Below, piece after piece: positions 23,848 to 57,500 of a stretch of DNA of 64,000 bases (its first letter is position 1; each line of letters begins with the position of its first letter). The notes under the pieces were generated by a model. The model was not told the origin of the DNA. It searched no databases and was given only the letters and a program-made list of their open reading frames with translations. A program made the position numbers and the translations under genes. The stretch comes from Berghia stephanieae. Lineage: Eukaryota; Mollusca; Gastropoda; Nudibranchia; Aeolidiidae. The stretch is taken from the NCBI GenBank assembly GCA_034508935.3, contig CM067445.1, positions 23,081,322-23,145,321 of the forward strand, in the 5' to 3' direction.

Positions 23848-23950
23848 TAGTAGTAGTAGTAGTGGTAGTCATAGTAGTAGTAATAGTAGCAGAAGTAGCA
23901 GTAGCAGCAGCAGTAGTAATAGTAGTAGTTGTAGAAGTAATAAAGGTAGT
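23813..23950. repeat. (AGT)n microsatellite
   Basis: Degenerate AGT repeats ending about 100 bp past the HPF1 stop codon on the downstream side. Confidence 0.85.
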
Positions 23951-24055
23951 GGTTTTGAGATAGGAGAAGATGAGGAAAAATGAAATAAAAGGAAAAGACA
24001 AATTTAAAAAGCATAGCAAGTAAAAGAAAAACCTAGTCTGAGTTCTCTATAAATT

Positions 24056-43778
<19,723 letters not shown>

Positions 43779-43984
43779 TGAGAATTTCAACAAGATAAGG
43801 TGTTAATTGGCAAACCTGTGTTCCTGATCTTACTTCAAAACGATAACTTACTACTGAACTGTAACTCTAAGTAAGCAGGTAAACAAACAGTACAACAAGC
43901 CAACAACAATCTTGGCGGTCAATGTGAACAGTGGTCTTGCAGTTTACAGCGGTTTGCTTTTTAATCACGTAAACAAAAGAGATC

Positions 43985-43985
<1 letters not shown>

Positions 43986-44016
<31 letters not shown>

Positions 44017-44023
44017 TATAATA

Positions 44024-44061
<38 letters not shown>

Positions 44062-44123
44062 TAGTAAAAATAATAATAATGATAATAATAATAATAATAG
44101 TAATAATAATAATAATAATGATA

Positions 44124-44164
<41 letters not shown>

Positions 44165-44200
44165 TGATAATACTAATACTATTATTATTATTATTATTAT

Positions 44201-44240
<40 letters not shown>
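43986..44240. repeat. (AAT)n, (ATT)n and (CA)n compound microsatellite
   Basis: Starts about 210 bp upstream of the HPF1 start codon, so it lies at or just upstream of the promoter region. Confidence 0.9.
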
Positions 44241-44461
44241 CATACCATAAGCATAAACACATTAATAATACAATGATCTCTGGCTATTTATTCGCAAGTG
44301 CATACAATGAACTCATCAAATAAGTATCTTATATGTACCCATCTATAAAAATATTTAGATTACATGATTCTTTTTCCTGCAGACGTAGTTGTCGATTTCT
44401 GACAATTGATGTTACTTTAAATAGCATAACTTGTAAACGTCGCCAAAAGAAATAGTGCTAT

Positions 44462-44520
44462 TTTGTAAAGGGCTTTGAGCATGCTTCGTGGATATTGCTC
44501 TATATAAAAGCTCAATTTTT
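44462..44520 (+). mobile_element. SINE-A-type tail fragment
   Basis: Only the tail module is present (AAGGGCTTTGAGCATGC, then CTATATAAAAGCTC), followed by T and G runs. A similar scrap is at 46336-46385. Confidence 0.5.
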
Positions 44521-45029
44521 TTTTTTTTTTTGGGGGGGGGGGGGGGGGGGTTATAGCTTGAACAACATTTTTTGTGCACCGTGACAGGCTTATTTTCCCC
44601 ACTATATTGAGATGGCAAAGTCAGACTATTTTTAAGTCGATTAGCTGTTGTAGGACTGATGAAATAAATTATACTGGTTAATCGGAATGCATGCTAGTTA
44701 ACTGGAATTATTTCAGACCTTCCGAACGTTGTGAGAATCTTTTTTTTTTTTTTGTCCTAAAAATAAAAAATGTAATCATCACTACTGAGCTTACCAATAT
44801 TGGAATCACTCGTGATTCAAATGAACAAATAGTTTCGTTAATTAAAAATGGCATCAAGCCTATCACCACCCATTCCCTTTTATATAGTAGAATGTTATAC
44901 TTTTCATGGGCTACCTTGAGGAAACTTTCTTCCATAAGTACAGTGGACCTGCCCCTGAGTTGTTCAAAAGGTAAATTGACGACTGTTTCCACATTGTCCT
45001 TGCCCCACAGCCAGTTGAAAGGGTTCATT

Positions 45030-46000
45030 CTTGCCATGAACTCTTTCCACCCGTCCATAGAGAACACTTATGAGATTTCAACCTCTAAAGTGAACTTTTT
45101 GGACATCAAGGCTGTATTGACCAGCACGGGAGTATGGACCACTGTACACTACAAGGAAACGGACAGTCACAGCTACCTGCTCTATCGGTCATCTCATCCG
45201 GTGAAGTGCAAAGACTCCATCCCATTCAGTCAGATACTCCGCTTGCGGAGACTGTCTGGAAGATGATGAATTTGAGCTTCAACGTGATCGCATGATAGAT
45301 TTCTTTAGGGCACGGGAATATCCTGAAAGGGTTTTGCACGAGGCTGTCCGGAAAGCCAGCCTCGTGTCGAGAGAAGCAGTGATAAGGCCTCGCCATGCCA
45401 GGAAGAAGGAGACGCAGCGACCATTTTAGTCCTCACGCATCACCCCCATGCAAATCAGGTTAGGAACATCTTATTGCACAATTATGGGATACTCCAGGCG
45501 GGCGAAGACACACACAAAGTTTTCTCAGAACCCCCATTGGTAGCATAAGGACGGGATCGTAACCTGAGGGACCTCCTTGTCAGAAGCCGCCTGGAGCCCA
45601 TTCCTACAGAAGGGCCTAAAGCCAGATCATGCATGCGACCCCAATGCAAGACTTGTGGGCACCTGTGGGAGTACGACAGAGTCAGCTTTCCAGACAAGAT
45701 TTGGGACATCAGGAGCCATTTACATGCACTGACCGCAATCTAGTCTATGCCATTACGTGGTTCCTGTGTGGGATTGCTTACGTTGGCGAGACCGGAAAGA
45801 GGCTGGGTGACAGATTCGTCCAGCACTTGAGCGACATATCGAACTGTGCAGACACAGAAGTGGCCAGACACTTCAACCTGCCTGACCACAGCGATATACA
45901 GTGTGTGCTTAGATTTTGCCATTCGGACACTTCCACCAACCGGCGTAGGGAAACTCACCTGATCAAGTCACTGGGAACGCTGACTCCATGACGCGGATTA
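45030..46000 (+). mobile_element. Penelope-like element fragment (RT end + GIY-YIG)
   Basis: 45055-45266 reads YEISTSKVNFLDIKAVLTS, then DSHSYLLYRSSHPVKCKDSI, the distal RT of Penelope-like elements. In the next frame comes RDRMIDFFRAREYPERVLHE. 45629-45991 ends with a GIY-YIG nuclease segment (AYVGETGKRLGDRFVQHLSD, then VARHFNLPDH) and a stop. Several frame changes and no RT core: a truncated, inactive copy upstream of HPF1. Confidence 0.8.
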
Positions 46001-46034
46001 AACACCAGTTTTGACCACCACTAACATTCACATC

Positions 46035-46330
46035 GTATCTCTCTGCGGAAGTACCTATTAGGACAAACCGAGTTATCCCATTCCAAGATAAAGACAGAAA
46101 ACAGATAAAGGGAGATAGAAAACACAGCAAGTTACCTCCTGCCTATCATGGGAAGTCAGAAGACTATCCAACCTTTCAGCTAAGGATCCCTGCCATGACT
46201 AGGAAAAAGACTGAACAATTCAAATCAAGAACAAAGACAGAGAGCAGCAAGGAAAAGGAATACAAATAATATAGGGGATAGAAACACAGCAGGTGACCTC
46301 TCTGCCCACCATGTGAGGGCAAAAAACACT
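46035..46330 (-). mobile_element. R530-type pieces, two partial units
   Basis: 46035-46165 and 46170-46330 each carry the AAGACAGA...ATAGAAAACACAGCA...CTGCCCACCATG-type end of the family in diverged form. They look like a degraded tandem pair following the Penelope-like fragment. Confidence 0.5.
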
Positions 46331-46495
46331 GCTTGGTCTTATATAGCGGTTTGAGCATATTGCCCTGTATATGAGCTAAATGTTCTGCAAGTGTGTGTGT
46401 GTGTGTGTGTATTCCGACTACTCACAAGACCCATCTCACATATACCCTTAAAACAAATAAATCAAAGTCTCCACCAATCAGATTTTATCGTTTTA

Positions 46496-46690
<195 letters not shown>

Positions 46691-46899
46691 ATTGAATATA
46701 ATATATAGTATATATGGAGTATATGAATTTTGTTCGCCGTACATTGCCACTGATTTCAATGCCACAAAAAGAATGGAAGACCAAGCAAGGGAAATGGATT
46801 TAAACAACAATGAAAGATATAAATATAATAAACATGCACAAACACACACAGACACAGACATACAAGAAGAAACAAAAACAAAACAACTAAATTTGTATT

Positions 46900-47639
46900 A
46901 GAGGAATGATGAAAATTGGAAAATAAGGCGTTATCCTTCCTTGGAATGTTAAAAAAAAAATGCGATTCACAACACAAATGTTAAAGTTAACCAAATCAAC
47001 AGGAATGTCTGAAAATATGCATGTCTGGGCCACAAAATCCTTAGGGCATGTGTGCTGTGAAAAGATAACAACATATACTCTTATTGACCCTGCTGTTCAC
47101 ATGCCAAGATCTCCATCCAAAACTGATAATGAATGCAGCATTGATAAACAGTGTCATTTCCAACTCAAATTGCATGTGGGTCTTTGGTAACGGAAACGAG
47201 ACATAATCTTATTATAGTTTCTTTCTTTCATATATTAACCACGTTATGAATCGAAAATGGATAAAGTGACAAATTACTTTACTTAAAGGAAAACCAGAAC
47301 AAATACTGTGTTTGCTTTACAGTTACATCAGTATTGAAGAGATTGAAAAAAGAAAGAAATACTAAATTAAACAGAACAGAAGAAGATACAAGCAAAAAAA
47401 AATATTTAAAAAGAACTATGAAAAAAAGCAATACAATACAAAACAACATCAGCACCTGTCAAGTTTGTAAAATGAACAATAAAAACAATAAAAAGAGTTT
47501 CAGATAACAATAACAAATGTTACATTCATCCCTAGGGAAGGTTGAAGGATGAGAATATTATGCATTACTCTTGGATAATTGGATGCAAACTGGAGAATAA
47601 AAAGATTCTAATTAGGTTTGAAAAAGCTTCTGCTTATTA
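46900..47639. other. Intergenic, no gene seen
   Basis: AT-rich, A-rich on the plus strand. No supported exon. Confidence 0.5.
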
Positions 47640-48029
47640 CAGGCCTGTAACTCTTTTCCAAAATTGTCTGAAAATTTATTTTAACCATCGGTGTCCTCAG
47701 CAGAAATTGATAATAGTATAACATGTCAAACATAACTAGAGGCTTCAATCTAATATGCTTTTAAAAGAATATTGTTAGTACTCACAAATCAAATAGCCTG
47801 TTTGAGCATAAGGGAGGGGACGGTTGTCTTACTTCTGCTTTTTTAGTAATCAGAACTTACAGTAAAAGTATTTTTAGATTGAAGCCAACAAAAAAAAAGG
47901 CATAATTAAGCAAAATAAGCTTTGCCTCAGTATTGAGACACTTACTCTTTGCTTAATTGAAGCATGAAAAGAATAAAATCCCCAGTCTTTACTCTTGGTG
48001 TGGGGTGGGTAGGGATTGGTATCCCCTTT

Positions 48030-48561
48030 GTTTTTTTATGTTTTTAAGGGTTTTACGGCGCTTGCAACACATTTAGGTCATATCAACGCCAGTAAAAAGG
48101 AAGAAAATGGGATAGTAAAAAGGTCTAGAATTACAATTAAAGCATCCAAGAAAAAGTAAGACAAAGGGGAACTGGGAACACATAGGGATCAGATGTAGAT
48201 TCCAAGAGCATATCTTCAATGTACTTAGTTTGAGATCACCAATAAGTCTCATCCGGACACATGCACTGCCCCCACTAAGAGGAACACACTCAAATGCTTA
48301 CATTATAAATTATAACAAATATAATAATACATAACAGAGAGATGATTTACAAGGAAAAAAATATCATCTCCCAAAACAATAACTATGCATTTGACTGTCT
48401 TCCTCCCAGCCAGGACCCCGACCAGGGCCAGGACAAAACCAAGCAATCTCATTCCAAGACAAAGACAGAATGCAAGTTGGAAAACAATATAGGGGGACAG
48501 AAGTATTAGAAGACACAATAAGTACCTCCCTGCCCACTATGGGAGGTAGGAACCCCACCCA
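48030..48561 (-). mobile_element. R530 repeat, copy 6, full length with 12-bp TSD
   Basis: 532 bp bounded by a perfect direct repeat GGTATCCCCTTT (48018-48029 and 48562-48573). On the minus strand it starts TGGGTGGGGTTCC and ends GCGCCGTAAAACCCTTAAAA plus an A-rich tail, so it is retroposed. No tRNA, 5S or 7SL head and no long reading frame. It sits inside element E2. Confidence 0.85.
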
Positions 48562-49196
48562 GGTATCCCCTTTCAAAATATTCGGGAACAAACGTAGAAT
48601 ATGAAAAAAAAACCCTAGGATGACTACTCTGCACTACTTTTCAATGTACTTCAACAACAACGGAGACGAAGAACTAAAACAATGGTCATAAAAGATATTT
48701 TAAACTTTTACCAATCAATCAAGGTTTGTTGTACAAATGCTACTAAAAGTTGATAAATTGAATAAATAAATTTAATAAAGAACATCTGAATCTGACAAAA
48801 GATCCACGATTAAAAAACAATAAAAAGTGAATCTACCCCAAGGGACATGCGGAAAATCTCCCAAGATCTCTTCCACGATCTACACATGTTTCGAGCATGT
48901 TCCAAAATTGTTTCATTTTGCCGGCAATGTTCAAAGGAATAGTGATTTCTAGAAATTTATGTCAGAAGTCGTTACAAAGAGATATAGCAAATGTGTTAAA
49001 TTGGTGTGTGAAGACATGAAGATAAGACACACCACGAATGTGTGTTGGGGCAACTGGTATGCGCACAACCAACATCAGAACCAACACGGTGAAGCGAGAG
49101 GTAACAGACGACAATCCCGAAATGAGGAATCCCTTTGATTGCCACGGTACACAGCGAATGAAGTAAAAAAAAAAAAAAGAAGAGAGAAAGAGAGGG

Positions 49197-49197
49197 A

Positions 49198-49285
<88 letters not shown>
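49197..49285. repeat. (AG)n microsatellite inside E2
   Basis: About 88 bp of AG with one GGA interruption. Confidence 0.9.
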
Positions 49286-49288
<3 letters not shown>

Positions 49289-49517
49289 CATGGCTGCGGT
49301 ACGCGAAGTAGCTATGGTACTGGCTAGATTATGCTTCAGTATTGTCATCCACAGTTTTACGTTTCCTGTAACTTTTAATTTTAATTTATGCTTTTTTTTT
49401 TTTCATACAGGAGCAAATAATTTCTTTAAATTTATTTTTGTCTAATGTTATGTTCTCTGAAGTAGAGAATAATCGTTTGTCTGATTTCAGGCAATTGCCT
49501 GAGGATTTACAGGCCTG

Positions 49518-51258
49518 TTAACAAAATAGAATCATAGGAAAAGGAAAATGAAATATAACAAGGATTTAAGATATGTAGCGCTAGCATCATTATACTCTTC
49601 AATTATATATGCGTAATAAAAAAGTATAAAAGGGAACTTAATCAAGGAAAAAAAAAAACAGAAGATTATATTATAGGCAGCAATGTTTTACTTTGTCGTA
49701 TAGACCAAAAATGTCAATAAGCTGCAGGCAAGGACTTCCTGTTGAAAAGAGCAAACCAAAATGCTAGAAGTTGCCAATTTATATCAACATCTCAATATAT
49801 ACTCCAATGCAGAGAACAAAACACAAAGAAATCTGACTGTTTATCTCTGTAAAGAACCCCAGCTGAAGTCTGAGCAAAATCAAATTCTATCACTCCATTA
49901 AAAAAGGCAGAAAACAACAAGAAAGAAGATAGAACAGACAATAGGAAAAAATCAAATAGGAATTTTTTCAAAGTCCACAAGAAAGATTTGTATTTGCATT
50001 AAGGAATAACTAAAAGCAAAAGGTTGAGATCAAAGAAAAGAAAACAATTAGTCCAATAGAATGTATTCTTCTTAATCCATTAAGTAAATTTCACAAATTA
50101 AAATACAAATTTCAAAATTTTATTTCACAACAAAAAAATGTAATTTTTTTTCGAGACAGCAAAACATTATGTAGATCGTACATTAAAATAACACAGTTCA
50201 AGAGTTATATGGCAGACTTTAGATAGATAAAACAATAACAACAATTGCCAAAAGGGCAAAGCACACAATTTATATTATAACAAAGATGTATGAGAGAACA
50301 ACATTCCCAACCTGTACTAAAAACTCAGATCAAATATATTTTTAGGCACAAATCCAAATAATTGTAACAATGACAAATCATACATTTTTCTCAAGGTGCC
50401 AAAAATGAATATTAAAGAACAAATGTTATCGCAAAAAAAGTGTTCTCCTATTGTTTTGCTAGAGATGTAGCTAAACATATTTCCTTGTTCTGAAATTAGC
50501 TACATGCATTTCTAGGTATGTGGTTATTAAAACAAATAATTATTTCATGTCTAATAAAATAGAATGTCTTAGAATTCTAAAGTGTCGTGTGGACAATTAA
50601 CTTTCAACAGGATGCATAGAGTAGCCATTTTTATGAAATGTTTCTCTATCTACCAAAAAAAAAAAAAAAGGAAAAAGAAAATTATCATCAATTTAGTAGA
50701 CATATAAGAACAACTTAATGTCAATATAAAAAGCAAATCCAAAAAAAAATGCTTAGAAAATTGTCAAATATATGAAAAAGATGAATAATGCAATATGGTG
50801 TTTGTATAATGGAAGAAGTGGATAATTAAAACAACCAATACATAAAATGTAATAAATCCTTAAAACTGTTGAGAGGCTTTTAAAAAATATATCAATTTGC
50901 CCCCTTCAATTTTTTTACGTAATATATAATATAGATTTTCATGAAGTAAAATTTTTAAAAGATAAAATTTGAACTTTTTCAAACCACAGTGAATTCAAGT
51001 AAAAGGCAGTTTTTAAAAACACTATATAAACCTATTTAGATAGATTCCTGCTATAAAAAAAGAGTATTGACTAATGAATAAATATGGCATACCAATCTAA
51101 AAACACTATGATATTTACTACAAGCTGATCTGCATTCTTCTTATTCTCATGTATCAAAATGATCCCCCTGTCCACGCATCAAAATCTCAAGCCTCAATGA
51201 AGAATGCATATGGAAGATTGCTACCGTTCAAAATTTTGACAAAGATGTCATTGCCAAC
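49518..51258. other. AT-rich stretch downstream of the secreted-protein gene
   Basis: About 1.7 kb with no supported exon or recognised repeat. The 51258 end would include the gene's 3' UTR on the minus strand. Confidence 0.5.
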
Positions 51259-51317
51259 TCAGATGGTGATACAAGGAAAAGTCCGTGGATCTCTGGCTGA
51301 TAAACTCTCTGGGCATT
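51259..51317 (-). CDS. Secreted-protein exon 4: C-terminal tail
   Basis: Acceptor TTATCTTCAG in the right phase, then CPESLSARDPRTFPCITI and TGA. Short, so its support is phase, acceptor quality and the paired cysteines. Confidence 0.55.
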
Positions 51318-51368
51318 CTGAAGATAAAGAAAGAAACAGCATGAAAGTATTATTTTAAAAACATAGTA

Positions 51369-51445
<77 letters not shown>

Positions 51446-51472
51446 GTAATAATAATAATATAATAATAATAT

Positions 51473-51511
<39 letters not shown>

Positions 51512-54500
51512 TTAAAAATTAATAATAATAATTAATAATAATAAAAACAATATATTCCAATTGTTTTCACATGCTCAAGCATATACGCACACGTATGCAT
51601 GCTAGTGCAAATGTGCAGGTACAGCAAAGATATGCAGTTTGTTTTTTTTGTTTTTAAGGGTTTTACGGCGCTAGCAACACATTAAGGTCATATCAGCGCC
51701 AGTAAAAAGGAAGAAAATGGGATGGTAAAAAGTTCTAGAATTACAACTAAAGCACCCAAGAAAAAGCAAGACATAGGGGAACTAGGAACAAATAGGGATC
51801 AGATGTTGATTCCAAGAGCATACCACCAATGTACTTAGTTTGAGATCACCTATAAGTCTCATCCGGACACAAGCACAAAATCCAACAAAGAGGAATACAC
51901 TCAAATGCTTACATTATACATTGAAAACAACAAATATAATAATACATAAGAGAGAGATGATTTACAAGGAAAAAAATATCATCTCCCAAAACAATAACTA
52001 TGCATTTGACTGTTTCCCTCCCAGCTAGGACTCCTAACAGGGCCAGGACAAAACCAAGTAATCTCATTCCAAGACAAAGACAGAAAGCATGTTGGAAAAC
52101 AGATATAAGGGGATAGAAGACACAGTATGTACCCCCCTGCCCACTATGGGAGGTCAGGAACCCCACCCAGGAAGATATGCAGTGAGAATAGGCAGGCACA
52201 AGAAAAAAAATGTTATTAAACATTAATCATTAAAATTAAAATTGGACAATTGACTATAATATTATTAATAAAAAGTTTGAGAAAGAAATGATTACAGACA
52301 TTTCTTGAAAACCACAGCACTACCTGAAAACTGGTCAAATGAAGAGAGCGAATTCCAAACAGTTGCACCAGATTTATTAGGTACTGGCAACAGTTTAAGA
52401 TCCTGTGATCTCAGCACTGTTATTGACTCATGTAGAGTAATTAATTCTTTTATATATTATTATGCTAGGACAATTCTGTAAAAAACTGGTGAGTATGGAG
52501 CATTTCAGTAATCTAATTCTGGCTGCCATGTTCTGAACTCTCTGAAGTTTATTTATTTTCACAGGTGGAAGGCCTACAAGTGAAGAATGTTACAATAATC
52601 AAGTGGGGCTAAGAAATGAAAGATTCGAATCAGGACAGTAATTTTAAAAGTTTTCTGGATCTAAATTTGCTTCTTTTTTAGAAGAGGAGTAAAAATTGCT
52701 TTTTTTAAAAACAGTTTGGAAAAACACCAGACTGAAGGAAACAATTGATTAAATTTCGTAAATGGGTACAAAATGGTAGTCTAGACATTGAAATAAAAAC
52801 TTAGTGGGAATAGGGTCAAGGGGACAAGATTTGGGTGAAGATGAGAAAATAATTTCCTTCACTTCTAAAACTAACATTGATACTGGTTTAAAAATCTCAA
52901 AACTTTGAATGTTATTGTTTTTAGCTGTTACTACAATCTGGGGGTATGTATTCACTAGTAGAAAGATCAAAAGAACTTTACTCTAACATTTTTTACTTTG
53001 TCAATAAAGTAGTCTGGAAAAGCTTGAAGCAAGAGTTCAGGTTGGATATCCACTGGAAGAGGTTGTGATTGAGGATGACCCTTCATTTCATTAACAAAGG
53101 AAAACAGTCTGTACTTTAGAAGTTTTACACTCAGTAATTTTGTTGATATTAGTAAATTTTCTTGACAAAGCAAAGTTGGGAGTGAGGTAATCAGATGTCA
53201 CCCATCTAGTTACTCATCATGTCCACTGTAGCTTGACATCTGTATAAGGAAGAGTATTGATTTGATCAATCACACCGGGTATTCAGAATTGCTCATCATG
53301 ACATTGTGTTATTTTATCCCTTTCAGTAAGTAAGCATCTCATGATTTCTATGCTCATTTACGACAACATGACATTATTATAGACCAAGAAGATTAATAAA
53401 TATACTTTTATAAACACAATGTAGTAGTAGTAGTCCTTCGGCGTCCAAAGGCCCATGGAGCTGGAGTTTATCCCGCTTTCTATAGCGTGAAATGGGAAAT
53501 AGCAATTGCTTACTACCCTTTGGATAAGATGCTGTCTATCGCAAAGTACTTTCCACCAGATCTACCAGGCATTAGCTAACCAATCACTGCTGGGTACACG
53601 GGGTGGGGAGTGGGGGCAAAAAAAAATCTCAACTGCACCCGGGATCTATCTTGATCCCCTTGAGTGTGAAGCGAGGGCTCTACCAACTGAGCTAATGGGA
53701 CCCCTTGAATACAGAACAGAACACTAAAATTAAGTAGAAGGAATTCTAAAAATATATGGTCATATTAAGAGAAATATTTACTTATTTCACAACGATCTCC
53801 ATAGAAACCAGTGCTTGAACATTCACATTTATATGTACGCCGATGCTTATCCGTGATTATTGGAGAACAAATGCCTTTGTTCTTACATGGCTTGTACAAT
53901 TCACAAATGTTACCTTTTCCTGAAAAATGGAAGGTTTTTTGATGAATTTTTTTTTTCAATTCGCAAAAGCAACTCAAGGTTTAAAGAAAATTAATGTTTT
54001 TCTACATCTTATTTATTCATTGGCTCACTAGATAAGAAGATAGAGCAATGAGATTGGTCTGTGGTATAGTTTTCTTCATTTTAACAACTCTCCATCATGA
54101 AATACAGTGCACCTCAGTTACAACAAAGTCGAGGGAGTGGAGGTCAATGTTCGTTACAACAAAGGTTTCGTTTAATCCGAAGTGTTTCTTTTGACATTAT
54201 TTACAATGGATATAACCTCATCCGACCCACAGAATATGGGTGATTTGTGCCTTCACTCCATCTCCAACCCCCCCCCCCTCCTTCTTCACACTTCGCCTTG
54301 AAATGATACGTGTACATACCATCAACTTCTTGCTTCGGTACACACCCAACCTACCATGATCACACCACAGCTACACAAAGAGAGACGAAATCATCCCATT
54401 GCAATGTAACAGCGTTTGTCGCTGTCAATGGCACTGAGTCACACCTCGCTTGGAATACACTTGCACAATTGCCCCTACCCCAATGGGAAAGCAATACAAT

Positions 54501-57500
54501 AGTTTTTTATGCCAGTCTTGTCTTCACTCAGCACATTCCTTGCGGTTTCAAATACTTTGTTGAAGCCAAGGGGTATGGTTATAAACTTTGTTGAATACGA
54601 GGTGACTTTATTAATGTCAAAAAAAGAGGGATAAAAAAACCTGGGGATTTAAAAATTTATTGCTGGATCAATGGTTTCACTTGATCCGAGGTCACTGTAT
54701 CGGAGGTGCACTGTACTATTCTTTAATTTACCAAGAAAATAATGTACTTTAAAACTATACTGCTTTAGTATGGTCCACTTTTTTTCTTTGGTTGTTTTCT
54801 TTTTTTTTTTGTAGTATAAGAGACTTCATAAATTTACAGGCTTAAATAAGTAAATAACTTCTTGATGGCAACCACAATTACTCACCATGGAAATCTTGAA
54901 GGCATTCATACATACTCTCATATGGAAAAGGGTTAGTGCACCCTGAAGCTTCTTCCAGATTGCACGACCTTGTTTTGTAGTCGATGCGACAACCCTTGAA
55001 CTTGTGACTACATATGTAATCCTCTATGGTCTCTGAAACTGTAAAACATAAAAATTAGAACCCAAAATATTTTTTAAAATCATAAACCCAAAGTGGCAAA
55101 TTATTATTGTTATGGTGTTTTCTAAAAAGGAACGTGAGTATGAGTCATGTGATGATTACAATTCATTACAATAAAGGAGGAACTGTTTGAAGACAAACCA
55201 AATCTGCCACCTGGAGCATTCAGCCATCAAATTGTGAACATATATATCTAAATCAAAACCTAGGCTGTAAGAACAGTATAATCGAACGTTTTCTCTTTAA
55301 TCCTTAGTGCTAAAAAAACAACACATGCAAAAGAAAATCTTTCTAACACTAACCTGGATACCTGGATACCTCTGTATAGAGCTTTTAGACTTGGTGTAGT
55401 CTCCTTCGCTCCTCCTCATCTATTAATGATTGGACCAATTTTTATAATTGAACTTGTTTCCTAGGGTGTTGCTTATCTCCAACTCTGCTTTGAATTTATT
55501 CAAATTTTTTGCTGATACTGTGGTTTCTTGTAGTTTATTCCAGTTATTTACAATTCTAGATGAAAAAAAGTTCCTTCTTTCATTTGTTTTAAAACGTTCT
55601 TTTTTCAGTTTCTTGCTGTTTCCTCGTGTCTGAATGTTCTTGTTTGGTTTAAGGAATCCTGCCTCTACCCTGTCTATTCCCTTTACTATTTTATATGTTT
55701 GGATCATATCTCCCCTTCTTCTCCTGTAATCTAAGGTCGGGAGATTTAATTCTTTCAATCTCTCACAGTATGTTTTGTCTTTCAGGTGTGTGATAAGTTT
55801 TGTTGCTCTCCTTTGCACTCTTTCCAAACAGTCTTTGTCTCCCTCAAACTTCGGATACCATATGCAGTTAGCATATTCCAGCTTTGATCTAACCATAGTC
55901 TTGTAGATGGTAGTCATGTGTTTTGTTTTCAGATTCTTGAAATTTCTTTTCACTATTCCGAGTGTTTTACTAGCTTTAGATTGAACATCTTTAATTTGCT
56001 TCTTGAAGTTTAGCTTCCTATCAATAAATACTCCTAGGTCTTTTTCCCCATTGGATTTCTGCAGGGGTTTTTCTTTCATTATATAGTTTGCTTCTCTGTT
56101 GTTTTTTCCTAGGTGAAGAACTGCACATTTATCTACATTGAACTCCATCTGCCATATTTCGGACCATTCTTCAAGCTTTTTCAAATCTTGTTGTAAGGTG
56201 TTTCTTTCTTCTTCTGTATTAGCTACTCCATAGAGCTTAGTATCATCGGCAAAGATTTTACATTTAGATGATAGATTGTCTGGCAAGTCATTGATATAAA
56301 TCAGGAAGAGAACTGGTCCCAGTACACTTCCTTGTGGAACTCCACTTGTTACCAGTCTCTCTGTTGATGCTGTTCCATTCACTATCACTTTTTGTCTTCT
56401 ATCTTTGAGGAAATCTCGGACCCATTTGACTGTCTGATCATTAATTTGATACTGTTCCAATTTCCTGATTAGGCGCCAGTGTGGAACTTTGTCAAATGCC
56501 TTTCTGAAGTCGAGGTATATGACATCTAAATTGTTGCCTAATTCCAGGTCTCTCGTCCAGTCATCCATTGTTTCAAGTAGGTTTGTTACTGTAGACCTTC
56601 CCCATGAAACCATGTTGATCTTTGCTGAATAGTTTGTTCTTGGTCATATGATCAACCATTTCTTCTCTAATCAGCTGTTCCATGAGCTTGCAGACGACAG
56701 ATGTCAGGCTCACTGGTCTGTAGTTTTCTGGATTTTTTCTGTCTCCCTTCTTGAATATGGCTGTGACGTTAGCTTCTTTCCATTCCCTTGGTAGTCTTCC
56801 TTCTTTCATCGACTGGTTAAATATCTTGGTTAGGGGTTCTACTAGCTGCTCTGCTAAGTTTTTTAGGATGTAAGGATGAAGTTTGTCAGGTCCAGGTGAT
56901 TTACTCTCCTTTAGGTTTTGTAGTCTCTTCATTACTATCTCTTCAGTAATCGGCCATTGTGTAGTATCTATATTACTTCTTTTAGCAATATCTGGCAAGT
57001 TTTTCTGGTTCTCCACTGTAAAGACACTTGCAAAGAAGAGATTTAGCACCTCTGCCTTGTCTTCATCTTCAGATGCCCAAGTGCCATCTTCTTTTTTTAT
57101 GTCACAGGTTCCCTGTCTTGTCTTCATTTTACTGTTTACATAACTCCAGAATACTTTAGGATTTTCTTTCGTTTCCTCTGCTATCTTGTTCTCATACTTT
57201 TGATGCGCTTGTCGGACTATTTTAGTAGTTGCGTTTCTCACTCTTTTGTATTTGTCCCAATCCTCTTCCTTTTTGCTTCTAGAGTATCTTCTATTTACTG
57301 CCTTCTTCTTCCGTAATGCCTCTTCACTTCCTGCGTCATCCAAGGTTGATTTCTTCTCCCAACCCGGTTCCCTCTGCTTTTCGGGATGTTTTTCTCGAAG
57401 CATTGGTTAAGTACTCTGGTAAATCTACTCCAGTTATTTCCTACGGTGTCCTCGATTAGTATTTCCTCCCATTTGATATGCCCCAGTTCCTCTTTCATAC

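Larger units (their letters stand above)
47640..49517. mobile_element. Element E2: 1.9 kb relative of E1
   Basis: Starts CAGGCCTGTAA (47640-47650) and ends GATTTACAGGCCTG (to 49517). Next to the left end it shares AAAATTGTCTGAAAA with E1. TTA lies at both outer junctions, which would suit a 3-bp TSD. Contains an R530 copy (younger) and an (AG)n tract. No transposase frame. Confidence 0.6.

Noticed and set aside
54826-54840. Third E1/E2-type end (ATTTACAGGCTT)
   Set aside because: Only the right-hand dozen bases match, imperfectly, and no left end was found.
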